A DNA stretch of 64,000 nt from Meghimatium bilineatum (Eukaryota; Mollusca; Gastropoda; Stylommatophora; Philomycidae). The stretch is from NCBI GenBank assembly GCA_034231615.1, contig CM067306.1, positions 32,791,363-32,855,362 on the forward strand. Reading direction: 5' to 3'. The notes beneath the pieces were generated by a model. It ran no database searches. It saw only the letters and a program-made list of their open reading frames with translations, and was not told the origin of the DNA. This document shows positions 11,435-20,955 of this stretch, one piece after another (the stretch's first letter is position 1; each line of letters begins with the position of its first letter). Made by a program: the position numbers and the translations under genes.

Positions 11435-11950
11435 TGATGGTCAGTCAGTTCCTCTTTTGCCAAGTTTGGCACATAGGGCAGATGTCATAGTTCTCCATGC
11501 CTGTCGGTCAGTTGCCAAAAATTGCAGGTCTTGTGCATTTATGCCTGTTGATTTTAATTCATTCATAAATGTTCTTCTGAGTGTTGTTTTTGGTCTTCCC
11601 TGTTTTCTTTTTCCTGTCTGGTATCCACATGAAATCTTGTCATAGAATTCTGTCTTCCTTCTTTCTAAAGTTTGTGGTTTGTGGCCGATGTATGTCCAAT
11701 GGCATTTTCTGATGTTTGTCAAATATTCTTGTTTTGTCTCCTCTCTTAGTATGTTGTTTGATTTGAAGTCTTTCCAATTAGTATTTGTCTTTTTACTGAG
11801 GCATCTATTCTCGAAGGCAACTAACTTCTTATCCATTATTGCAGTAGATTTACAACTTTCACATCCATATGTCAATAATGGAATCACACTTGATTTGAAT
11901 AGTCGCAGTTTGCTGTGTTTACTTACGATCTTCAATCTCCAGATGATTTA
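11435..11950 (-). pseudogene. LINE post-RT relic with a 164-codon open frame
   Basis: The minus-strand frame begins near 11935 with KHSKLRLFKSSVIPLLTYGC (the conserved KLRLFxSxVxPxLLYGCE motif), then NRCLSKKTNTNWKD, CHWTYIGH, GKRKQGRPKTTLRR and TDRQAWRTMTSALC. This is the C-terminal third of a LINE ORF2 after the RT palm. The frame is intact over 495 bp, so the copy is moderately young, but no RT core is attached. It belongs to a different family from its neighbours at 9612 and 15800. Confidence 0.75.
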
Positions 11951-12034
11951 AAGTATGTTAAAGGCGTTGGAGGCGAGAGCGATTCGAGTCTTGATTTCTG
12001 AGTTGGCGTCACCGTCTGCTGTTATCTTGCTTTC

Positions 12035-12195
12035 CAAATATGTGATGGTACATGGTATGTAACATAAGCTGTAATGTGGCATGTGATGGTACATGGTATG
12101 TCATCTGCTGACATGTGATGGTAGGGCCTATGTGGCATGAGCTTATATGTGGCATGATATGGCATAATATGACATGAGATGGCATGTTGAGATAG
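12035..12195. repeat. Degenerate ATGTGATGGTACATGGTATG minisatellite
   Basis: Several imperfect copies of a GATGGTACATGGTATG-like unit and of a GGCATGAxATG unit run in tandem. They seem to share the TGGCATGAGATGG theme that also starts at about 11415. Confidence 0.6.
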
Positions 12196-12274
12196 TAAAT
12201 ATGTTAACGTTGAGTTACACAAAGATGGCATTTGGGATAGTTATCTATAATATTTTCTATTACAGCTTAACTGG

Positions 12275-12515
12275 AGATCAATACAGCCTTAGTATAGTAG
12301 TTAAACCATGTAACTTCTGTTCTTGAGGTCATAGATTCAAAATCAGTCTGTAATATCTTGTTTTCAAGTGGTGTTTTTTTTCTGAGATCCCTGGTGATTA
12401 TTGCTTAAAGCTGCAAAGTCCTGTGCTCTGAGTGGTACTCTTGGTATACTGCTCTGTTGAGAGGGATGGATTATATATATTGGGAAACCCAAATACATTG
12501 CAGTCAATCCTCTAC
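12275..12515 (+). mobile_element. tRNA-derived SINE, copy 1
   Basis: The 5' end carries an A-box-like CTTAGTATAGTAGTTAAACC at about 12288 and, about 35 bp on, a B-box-like AGATTCAAAATC. The body contains CTGAGATCCCTGGTGATTATTGC, and the 3' end has GTCAATCCTCTA. The same head, body and end occur in reverse at 36150-36410 and 55020-55290. RNA polymerase III promoter boxes plus dispersion make this a SINE; the source tRNA is not identified. Confidence 0.65.
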
Positions 12516-12639
12516 CTCCTTCATGTCTGTGAGCTGACCCCCACAGTGTTCACCTACATGAGGTGTGATGTCATGCAGTGTTACATAATAAAATAAATCA
12601 AGTTTACCTTATTCACTCAATGAGGCATATCAAGGTATA

Positions 12640-13090
12640 CAGTATTAGGCTTGCATTTTTCATTGACCAATGGCATACCAACAGCTGATGTGATCAGCAT
12701 CACACCCACCAATTTTATTCCCATTCACTCTTATTCTATTCACTTTTATACCCATCTTCTTAGGCTAGGTTGGCCTGGGTGCCATTGGTGATTATTTAAA
12801 AATCAGCCATGCTCTTAAGGGAAACAAAGAATAGCAACACTCTTTTACCTTCCATGCATGCCATAAAAGGTGACTAACGATATTTCAAAGACTGACGTTG
12901 CCAGTCACCAGTATAGCAACATAACAAACCAGTTACAGAGACAGGTATATTAATAGTATGAAATACATATAAAATATAGAATAAAATGTATATTAATAGT
13001 ACATTATATTAATAGTTGCTATACTGGTGACCGGCAGTATTTGGAATATCATCTCATTTGTCACATAGGAGTCTTACGACCACACGACAT
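12640..13090. repeat. Dispersed repeat with flanking inverted copies
   Basis: Contains the core CCTTCCATGCATGCC, which recurs at 42010 and 61045 as part of a dispersed SINE-like family. The sequence GTTGCCAGTCACCAGTATAGCAAC at about 12895-12920 is inverted at about 13015-13040 (TTGCTATACTGGTGACC). Between them lie TATTAATAGTA repeats. No coding potential was found. Confidence 0.5.
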
Positions 13091-14165
13091 GAACATTAAT
13101 CACTGATTTATTTGATTTACCCACTTCTTCTTTATAACCTCTACTCCCGTATTGTACTGATCCTTGCAATTGTCTCTACATGTTCATTAGTAATTATTTT
13201 TGTGTTTGCCAGACTTCTGTATATTTGTATTATGTCTTATTTGCTTTTGTATGTTAACATGTGATTATTTTGTACTATGAGACCATCAAGTGTGCATTAT
13301 TATACCTTATTTTTATAATTTTGTTCAATCATTTACATATCTTGATTTTTATTTCTTCAATTTGTTATTGTCTTACTGACGGGTGCCTACACATCTATAT
13401 GTATTTGTATATGCATTTTGTTTTATATGGTTCTATGTATCCATACAATTACTTTGAGTGACACATTTTTATGTGTACATATGCATGTGTTATAGCATTG
13501 CATGTGAATATCTTCATGTGAACAAACATTTATGGTAATACATGTATATCTCTATGTGTGTGAATGTTCATGTTATTGCTTTTATTCATGTGAGACAATG
13601 TTTATGTGAATGCACATGTATATATATATATATATATTTATGTTAGTGCTGGTTTATGTTAATGCATGTATCTCCATTCTGTGTCATTATATAGCCTATT
13701 CTTGTGTGAGCCCTTACTTGAGTGTGGGCACATTTACATGCTTGTGCATTTTGTGTGGGCATCTTTCATACATCTATGTTTTGATTTTATTTTATATGTA
13801 TTTCTTATGTTTTTTTGTCTGTATATATTTATATATACATATATGTATGTGTGTATGTATAAATATATCTCTATATTTGGTTGCATATCTATTCCATACG
13901 CTGTCAAATGCTGATCCTTCTTGTACATTTCTATAGTTTCTACTTCTAGTGGTAGCCCCCTTGTGACCTATTTCTTACTCTTTCCTTCTCCTTAAAACCC
14001 CTCCCTCCCTTGCCACCTCGGCATTACTCATAAATAGTGCACAAATATATGCCAACATATTGAAAGCACACATTTTCTCTTTTACTGGACATGTGTGTTG
14101 CAACCTATACTGGGTAATGTTTTTTCATAAGGGAAACATTCCCTAGTCAACTCAGTTATCAATTT
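13091..14165. other. T-rich intergenic DNA
   Basis: A long TATGT/TGTAT-rich low-complexity tract (13250-13900) with a short TA run at about 13618. The open frames rich in Tyr, Ile, Cys and Leu here are composition artefacts. No gene was recognised. Confidence 0.5.
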
Positions 14166-14169
14166 TGTG

Positions 14170-14345
14170 TGGTTTTGTTTATTTTGAACGTTATTAGTTT
14201 CTTGAAAAAGGTCCAGTTTGGACAGATATGTGGAAAATTGTCCTGTTTTGTTTTATTTTATGTTTTTTATATACTTTTTTAATGAATTTTTTTAATAGTT
14301 ATGTTTTTCTAGTAACCTATTTAACTTATTTTGCATTACCATTAA
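14170..14345. repeat. Solo arm of the 17575-17987 foldback family
   Basis: This stretch matches the right arm of the large foldback at 17797-17987: TTATTAGTTTCTTGAAAAAGG, then AATTGTCCTGTTTTGTTTTAT, TTTTTCTAGTAACC and TTGCATTACCATT. It diverges by substitutions and has no partner arm nearby. Confidence 0.65.
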
Positions 14346-15160
14346 GACCCTTACCTGGAATGCTGAGAGAGAATCAACCCCTCTAACTATATCATGCCTT
14401 GAGATTGCAGGAAAGTCATGGCAAAGTTCCCCACAGATTAGAAGACTACCCAACCCATGGCACTATATCCTACACCCACATTGAACAAAAGTAATGGTTG
14501 ACTACTTCCCTAAAAAAAATAATACCAGAGAAACAATTATCGTCCAAATTAAAGTCCAAAAGTAAGACTTCATCTGCATATGGTCCACAGAAACTGAACA
14601 TACCTGGCAGTTGAAGGGTAATTTCCTTTCTCATGGGCTGGTTGTTTACAACATAAAAATTTGACCAAAATGCCTTTTTTGCGTGTTCACATTTGTATTA
14701 TCAGTGGGCTAGTAAAACTTCATTATAATTTTGCCTATAAGATTACAGTTTTGCTGCACTTATTATATTATTTAATCTTGCCACAAGCAATTGTGCATCC
14801 GGACCATTCAGAACACAATGGCAAACTACTGTATGTATTTATATTGCTTAGAAAATCACTACAACCAAAAAATACTGGTTGGTGGCTACGTCCTGAATAC
14901 ACTACCAATTTATTATCACGAATATTATTGAACATTTATAAATTATTTCAGTAAAAATCATCAATCTGATATTTAAAAATGGGTCTAGGAAGGGATTCAT
15001 ATGCATAACATGAAAAATACTGCAACTATGTTTTCATAAGTGATGTGTTAGGTATTCCTCCATACATCATGCATAGATGACATCATGGTTCTTTCCCAGA
15101 TGATGTCACTGCTTACTATAAATATATGTACTGTATATTCTTAAATATGTGAATCATTCA
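14346..15160. other. Intergenic DNA, nothing recognised
   Basis: AT-rich. A segment at about 14360-14620 resembles 8500-8700 (a shared ACCAGAGAAACA block and similar order), so it is probably an old dispersed repeat. No frame was recognised. Confidence 0.4.
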
Positions 15161-15164
15161 AAAC

Positions 15165-15560
15165 ATTTAAAGCATGACAGAGACTAAAGTATAGTAACCT
15201 AGGGTTAGCATGTCCTAAACTAGAGTATAGAAACCCAAGATTAGGGTTAGGATTAGCTTGTCAGAAACTAGAGTACAGTAACCCAAGATTAGGGTCAGGA
15301 TTAGCATGTTAGAAACTAGAGTACAGTAACCGAAGATTTGGGTTAGGATTAGCATGTCAGAAAATAGAGTACATTAAACCCATGATTAGGGTTAGGATTA
15401 GCATGTCAACAACTAGAGTACAGTAACCCAAGGTGATGCTTAGAATGTCAGAAATTAGAGTATAGTTACCCAGTGTTAAGGTAGGATGTGATGTCAGAAA
15501 CAAGAGTATAGTAACACAAGATTAGGGTTAGAATTAGCATGTCATAAATTATACATGCAC
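15165..15560. repeat. Minisatellite, about 8 copies of a 48-50 bp unit
   Basis: The unit starts AGAAACTAGAGTACAGTAAC, continues CCAAGATTAGGGTTAGG and ends ATTAGCATGTC. Copies vary in length and sequence. The embedded TTAGGGTTAG resembles telomere repeat but occurs once per unit and is not a telomere array. Confidence 0.85.
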
Positions 15561-15799
15561 AATGAACCATCTCTTATCACTGTAAATTAATTACTACAAT
15601 TGGTATGTTTTCCTAAAACAAAACCCAACTTTGAAAATATCTCTACACGGTTTTCCATACTGCAAAGTGTTGTGCCTTGATTAGTTGCGTGAATACACAA
15701 CAAAATGTGTGGTTATTATTCACATATATACGTCTATATTTTATGTATCAGTTCTGCTACTAGATGCAAACAATTTGATTGTTTGTCTCTCTCTATTGT

Positions 15800-16850
15800 C
15801 AAAAACTCAACATGAAGATTAATATTGAACAGACCGAAATAATGGCAATAGCAAAGAAAGATAGAAATATCACTATCTACATCGATGATAAACACCTTAA
15901 ATAAGTTAAGAAGTTCACTTACTTAGGAAGCATTATAAAGAGTAAAGGGAAAAACAGCAAAGAGATACAAAATTGATGCAACAAAACATACCAGATCCTA
16001 GGACAGATGACACCCACATATTTTTAAGAACAAAAATGTAAACATAGATACTAAAGTAGAATTATACAAGACTATTATTATTCCATCACTGTGCTACCAG
16101 TGCCAAACCTGGACAATCACAGTACAGGACCCAAAAAAATAGTGACAGCAGAAATGACATGTCTACGAAGAACACTCAGAGTGTCATTAAGAGATAGAAT
16201 TAGAAACGATAACATCAGACAGATAACCAAAACAATACCAGTATTTGAACACATCAAATGACAACAGATCAAGTGGTTTTCACTTGCTTCCAGACTACCA
16301 AAAGACAGCATGCCAGAGATTACTATGACACATAGACGTGACGGCTATAAAGCCAGAGGCAGACCATGTAAAAGATAGATCACAGAAATCAAAGAAGCCA
16401 CAGGAACAAGCTTCTTGTTCTTCTGCGTTCAGCATCTGTGGTCATGCTATACCATCAGGCCTGTCGTCAAGACGATGTCCACTGTCTTCTCCAGGTCAGA
16501 GCGGCTGCCCCATAGTTTTTGCCTCAAGTCTGTATCCTCTGGCCAGGTCTGCTGTCTCTGCTCTGTGTATGTTGAGCAGTCCTGAAGTATGTGCTCCGGG
16601 GTCTGGGTTCCGGATCCACATGGACATTCATCTGTGTATGAGATCCTTAATCGGTAAAGGTGACCCAACAGTCTGCAGTGGCCTGTTCTAAGGAGAAATA
16701 TTGTGGTCTGTTGATATCTTTGGAGGAGATGTATTGCATAGGAACAAGCTAATAAACAGTACACAGGAAGGCCTTCTATAGAGAACTCTTCTACACCTTA
16801 CGACGCAAGGCAAACAAGGGCCACAGCATATAGATAGATAAAAGTCTCTA
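15800..16850 (+). pseudogene. LINE (TAGA-tailed family) with a nested insertion
   Basis: Plus-strand scraps in order: KINIEQTEIMAIAKKDRN and KKFTYLGSIIKSKGK (post-RT thumb, about 15810-15950), VTAEMTCLRRTLRVSLRDRI (about 16140-16200), QQIKWFSLASRLPKDSMPE, and YKARGRPCKR (about 16345). The reading resumes after 16750 with an ACACAGGAAGGCC-type 3' segment and ends near ATAGATAGATA at 16835. Related copies are at 50880-54760 and 62185-62585. It is interrupted by stops and by the insertion 16413-16739. The RT core is lost. Confidence 0.7.
16413..16739 (-). pseudogene. LINE 3' fragment nested in a LINE
   Basis: Minus-strand frame of about 100 codons: RYQQTTIFLLRTGHCRLLGH, then YTDECPCGSGTQTPEHILQD with the Cys-His-Cys knuckle of LINE C-termini, then QTWPEDTDLRQKLWG. 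It ends with an AAGAACAAGA-type tail at 16413. The flanking 11-bp AGGAACAAGCT at 16402-16412 and 16740-16750 is a target-site duplication. The frame is intact, so this insertion is younger than its host LINE. It is strongly 5' truncated. Confidence 0.8.
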
Positions 16851-17574
16851 TTATGATGATTCACTTTCTTTAATTCCTTAACTTATTAAATGTAATTTTT
16901 TAATATTCTTTCAATTGACAATGTTATGATGAGTAGTGTTGTTTAGGGCTTCATTTTTATTAAACACAATTAGTTTTATTTATAAACAATGCTTTTCATG
17001 AATAAATAGCAAAAGAACACAGAAAAATATGACAACTTTTTTTCTATCTATCTATCTATGTTCCTTCAGCGCATAATACAGTACATAGGGCAGACAACAA
17101 AGCTCTCCAGTTTGAGCAATGTGATGCCACTCTGTAATTATTGCATGTTTTTGAGACAAATAGTTGTTCTATGAAGAGTCTCTCTTGCTTCCTATTTTTC
17201 TTTTGCCATCCGGTACACATTTTAATCCTTGTAGTGGTAGTCTGTGTTCATTAATTCCAAGCACATGTGATGTTCATCATTTTCTTCAAGTTGCCTTACC
17301 AACAAATTATTGGTATGAAAACCCATGTAGACATATTTTCAAAGTCTGATTCTATTTTAGGAACATATACCCTACAATTAATTGCCAAGCACAAAGTCAA
17401 GCAACAAAATCTAGTCACAGATAACATTTTTTGTCGATTGAGTGGTCTACATTTTTAAAGAAAAGAGGTAGGATTTTGATGTTTTGCACATAAAATTCTT
17501 CCTTGCACTTTGGAAATTATGCTTTTGAATTAAATTTGAAAAAAAAAACTGGTTACAAAGTGTTTATGAAATAT
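16851..17574. other. Intergenic DNA, nothing recognised
   Basis: AT-rich with a short CTATCTATCTATC run near 17043. No coding or repeat identity was recognised. Confidence 0.45.
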
Positions 17575-17987
17575 AATGGTAAAGAAAAATAAATTAAACT
17601 GGTTACTAGAAAAATTTACTGTACCTATGAATAAAAATATATAAAAAAGTAAATAAAAAAAAATACAATAAAACTAAACAGGACAATTCTCAATGTGTCG
17701 GTCAAAATGGAACCTTTTTCAAGAGACTAATATCATATAAACTAAATAATACTACACAAAATAGATTACTCATCTATTTTGTCATCTATTCAGTCATCTA
17801 TTTTGTGTAGTATTGTTTAGTTTATAAGTTATTAGTCTCTTGAAAAAGGTCCCATTTGAACTGACACATTGAGAATTGTCCTGTTTAGTTTTATTGTATG
17901 TTTTTTTATTTACTTTTATATATATTTTTATTCATAGGTACAGTAAGTTTTTCTAGTAACCAGTTTAATTTATTTTGCTTTACCATT
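17575..17987. mobile_element. Large foldback hairpin (about 191-bp arms, 31-bp loop)
   Basis: The left arm 17575-17765 and right arm 17797-17987 are reverse complements with few mismatches. Landmarks are CTAAACAGGACAATTCTCAA against TTGAGAATTGTCCTGTTTAG, and CTTTTTCAAGAGACTAATA against its inverse. The loop repeats CATCTATTTTGTC. A solo arm is at 14170-14345, so the arm sequence is dispersed and mobile. No open frame was found. The transcript would form a near-perfect long hairpin. Confidence 0.85.
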
Positions 17988-18492
17988 TGTTCGTTTGGTT
18001 ACTGCAGCACCCTCCACTTTGTCAGACACTCTCTGACCATTTGGTTTTTTATATTTATGAAATATAAAATGGAGGTTGAGTAGTAACAATGAAATTATGT
18101 CAAGTTGATAGCATAAATTATGAGACCTCAATCTCAAGTACAGATAGTGTGACAGTATGAGCTAAAATGTCTCATCCTCTCAGACTGACAATGTGACAGT
18201 ATACACTGTGACACCTCATCATCCCACATTGATGTGACATTAAGTAAAATTAAGCTCTTCTTTGCTCATATCACAAAATAAACAGTAATAAACAATCAAC
18301 ATTTTTGGCTCATATCACAAAATGAACAGTAACTCAGCTATCAACATTTCTGGGCTTATATCACAAAGTAAACAGTAACTAAACAATCAACATGTTTTGG
18401 TTCATAGCACAAAACAAACAGTAACTAAAGTCAACATATTGTGGCTCAAATCACAAAATAAACAGCAACTTTTCTTGACTCATAAAAACAAA
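17988..18492. repeat. Degenerate CATATCACAAAATAAACAGTAA repeats
   Basis: At about 18255-18480 there are five imperfect copies of a 45-50 bp unit containing TCACAAAATAAACAGTAA and ATCAACAT. The rest is unrecognised AT-rich DNA. Confidence 0.65.
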
Positions 18493-18966
18493 TTAACACT
18501 TTACAGACCAAATTTTGACGGCCGCTGAATTTCTGTTATAGAATTCTGGTGATTAGTTTCGACAATCAAAACCGCTATGATACTTTAGAAATATGGCAGC
18601 CATAATGATGGTGTTACTAAAAATAGCTCCCCCGAGAAAATACGTTGTTTCAAAATGGCAGCACCCGTGAAATACAGTCTTTAGAAGTTATTCATGAGTA
18701 TTAATCTAATATAAATCTAGATTATAAATCTAGATCTAGCATTATAATAAGTAGGATTTTGTAATTCAAACAACTCTGGGGCTTTCAAATTTATTCAGAA
18801 AGTGAAAATATTTATTATGACACATAGAAAGCTTCAAGGGTTTCTCACATGAGTTCAGTTTTATACAGATTTTTTAAGACAGCAATCTCGATGTCTAAAA
18901 CATTTGTCTACACAATCAATAATGGGAAATAAGTATGCTCTGGATTACTGGCCAGAAAAGTATTAA
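18493..18966. mobile_element. TTAA-bounded MITE family 2, copy 1
   Basis: Begins TTAACACTTTACAGACCA and ends CTGGCCAGAAAAGTATTAA, giving roughly 17-bp imperfect inverted ends with TTAA at both borders. The interior carries the family signatures AAAATGGCAGC, ATCTAGCATTATAATAAGTA and TTTTGCACTTGAAATAACTC (or close variants). TTAA targets and C-x-CTTT ends fit piggyBac-type non-autonomous elements; that superfamily call is inference. Confidence 0.7.
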
Positions 18967-18984
18967 AGAATAAATAATAATCCA

Positions 18985-19170
18985 GAAAATTGGATTTTAA
19001 CAAGGTCCGTTCAGATGACACCCATCCGCCTCGCAACTTGAGTCAACACATTTTTCGTCTTTAACCACACCGCATCTCTAATAAGGATGCAATTTTAGTC
19101 CAGACTTTCATTGTGTTGAGTCAAGTAGGTGTCATCTGAGTGGCCCTGGTTCAAGTCCCATATTCTGGAC
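18985..19170. repeat. Imperfect inverted repeat between two MITE copies
   Basis: GATGACACC...CTTGAGTCAACACA at about 19014-19050 is mirrored by TGTGTTGAGTCAAGTAGGTGTCATC at about 19112-19137, and outer AATCCAGAAAATTGGA / ATTCTGGACTATTAAT blocks extend it. A B-box-like GGTTCAAGTCCCA lies at about 19149 outside the inner stem. It could be another MITE or a SINE piece. Confidence 0.55.
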
Positions 19171-19183
19171 TATTAATTTTTCT

Positions 19184-19690
19184 TTAATACTTTACAGACA
19201 AATTTTTACATTCATCGAACTTCCACTATAGAACATGTATGACCAATTTCAATGATTGTCAAAACCGCTATATCAGAAATATGGCGATAACCGTTGCGAT
19301 ACTATTACTAAAAATAGTTCGCCCAAAATGTACGTTGTTCCAAAATGGTGGCATGTGAGAAATACAGAAATAGACATCATTCATGAGTATTTATCATGAA
19401 AATATCGGAGATTTCAAAGGTAAGATTGTATGATATATAGAAAATGGTATAAGTATATTCCTAGCATTATAATAAATATGATTTTGCACTTGAAATAACT
19501 CTAGGACTTCAAAATTCATTAAGAAAGTATAAACATTCATTATGACACATAGAATGTTTCAGGGTTATCTAGCAAGTTTGATTTCATATGGATTTTTAAA
19601 GATGACGATGCAGATGTAGAAAAAAATTTGCATACACTCTTGTTAATGGAAGATAATTAAGATCTGGATTGTTGGTTAGCAAAGGGTTAA
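19184..19690. mobile_element. TTAA-bounded MITE family 2, copy 2
   Basis: Starts TTAATACTTTACAGACAAAT and ends TGGTTAGCAAAGGGTTAA, in the same orientation as copy 1 only 218 bp away. It shares the interior landmarks GATTGTATGATATATAGAAA, CTAGCATTATAATAAATATG and ATTATGACACATAGAA. Substitutions against copy 1 are numerous, so the pair is not a recent tandem duplication. Confidence 0.7.
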
Positions 19691-19904
19691 AAGTAAAACT
19701 CAAAACTAAAGATTTTTGTAAAAGAAACAGAGTAAACACTCTCTGGATTGCAAGAAGACTACTGCTCACCAGGCAGGAAATGGGTAGAAATCAAAGTCTG
19801 GAAAAAAATTACCTGCTTTAACGACCGGCTGTTTCCAAATGGGACATAATTTTTGGGAAAGTCCTATAATGTACGACACAGAATATAATTGAAACATGGC
19901 TTTC

Positions 19905-20115
19905 TATAGCATACTGTTCTTCTTATTTAGTGTTCATTCTCAAAATCCTGCTGTATCTTTCTTGTTGTAACACAATGGTTATACTAGATTTCTAGCAGGA
20001 TGTAGTCCAGAGAAGGGAAATGTGTTGTGTCTGTGTTATTTGTGTCATTGGCCCAACATATCCATCTTCGGCAGGCTATACCATGCAGACATTGACCTAT
20101 TGGTGTGCTAATTGA
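19905..20115 (+). repeat. Dispersed SINE-like repeat, partial copy
   Basis: Contains CATTCTCAAAATCCTGC, CAGGATGTAGTCCAGAGAA and GTGTTGTGTC in the order seen at 41785-42060 and 60825-61090 (and reversed at 47020-47200). Only the middle is present. Confidence 0.6.
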
Positions 20116-20360
20116 TATGTTAATTTCATCAGTTTTTAAGTAGGTCTATATGGTTTTTAAGTAGGTTACATAACAAGTAAGTACATGTTAAATCACAAAT
20201 CTCAATTCTGGTACATATTTAGGTTAGTGGACTCTCTTTAAGGGTGAAGTTGGTTTTTTGGTTATGTTTTCTGATGAATTTATAATGGTTTGGATTAGAG
20301 TGTATTAGATGCAGAACCAGATGTGAGATTGCTTTGTTAAGATGTGGAATCAGTTATGGG

Positions 20361-20366
20361 TTTATT
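20361..20366 (-). promoter_or_regulatory. Candidate polyadenylation signal of WASHC2
   Basis: The minus strand reads AATAAA here, about 470 nt downstream of the stop codon at 20834-20836. It is the first canonical AATAAA after the stop. No transcript evidence is available, and variant signals nearer the stop are possible. Confidence 0.3.
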
Positions 20367-20833
20367 TAGAATTAACTGTTGACGTGCCAGACATATTTCT
20401 TTCACAAAGACACTGCTTTTGAAAGTGCACTAAAAAGATGTCATATTGATGTTTATAATTATGCTATATTTGGAGTTGAGAAAACTCCCTGTCATTACAG
20501 TAGGAAGTATTAAAAGCTCTATCTTGATCAGTAGAAAGTACCAAAAGTTCTACCTTGATAAAGGTCTGGTGAATGAAATATCGATTCTGTGTATTTGTAA
20601 AACTGAAATTTAAAATTTTTTAAATTTTTTTTTTTTCATTTACCACATGGTAGGCAGTTTTACTTCCATCTTTCTTTCATACTTATACCAGTACCAACAA
20701 ATACATAAAATTATGTGCTTCTGTCTCAAGTGGACCCCACTGAACCAAAAAAGAGTTCTATAACAAACATTTGTCCAAAATTCAGCAGGTTTTATAATTA
20801 ATTGGCCTAAAGAATTTAGAGTATTCCGAATGT

Positions 20834-20955
20834 TCAACTGAGAGGGTCATCAAAGATGTTGTCAGAGTCAATAGCAACTGATTTTGTGACAGTTTTCTTT
20901 GTTGTAGTTTTCTTTGATTTGACAACAGCAGCTGATGTTTCAGCAAAAATGTCAT
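20834..20955 (-). CDS. WASHC2: WASHC2 terminal coding exon n
   Basis: 122 bp to the stop (acceptor TTCCCTACCAG|AT after a good pyrimidine tract). It encodes DIFAETSAAVVKSKKTTTKK, then SVAIDSDNIFDDPLS and TGA. The D-x-IFDDPL ending is the hallmark C-terminus of FAM21. The last intron (20956-27206) is the longest seen. Confidence 0.88.

Noticed and set aside
13250-13940. Membrane-protein-like Tyr/Ile/Leu/Cys frames
   Set aside because: Low-complexity TATGT/TGTAT sequence; composition explains the hydrophobic translation.
15165-15560. Telomeric repeat (TTAGGG)
   Set aside because: TTAGGGTTAG appears once per 48-bp minisatellite unit, not as a hexamer array.
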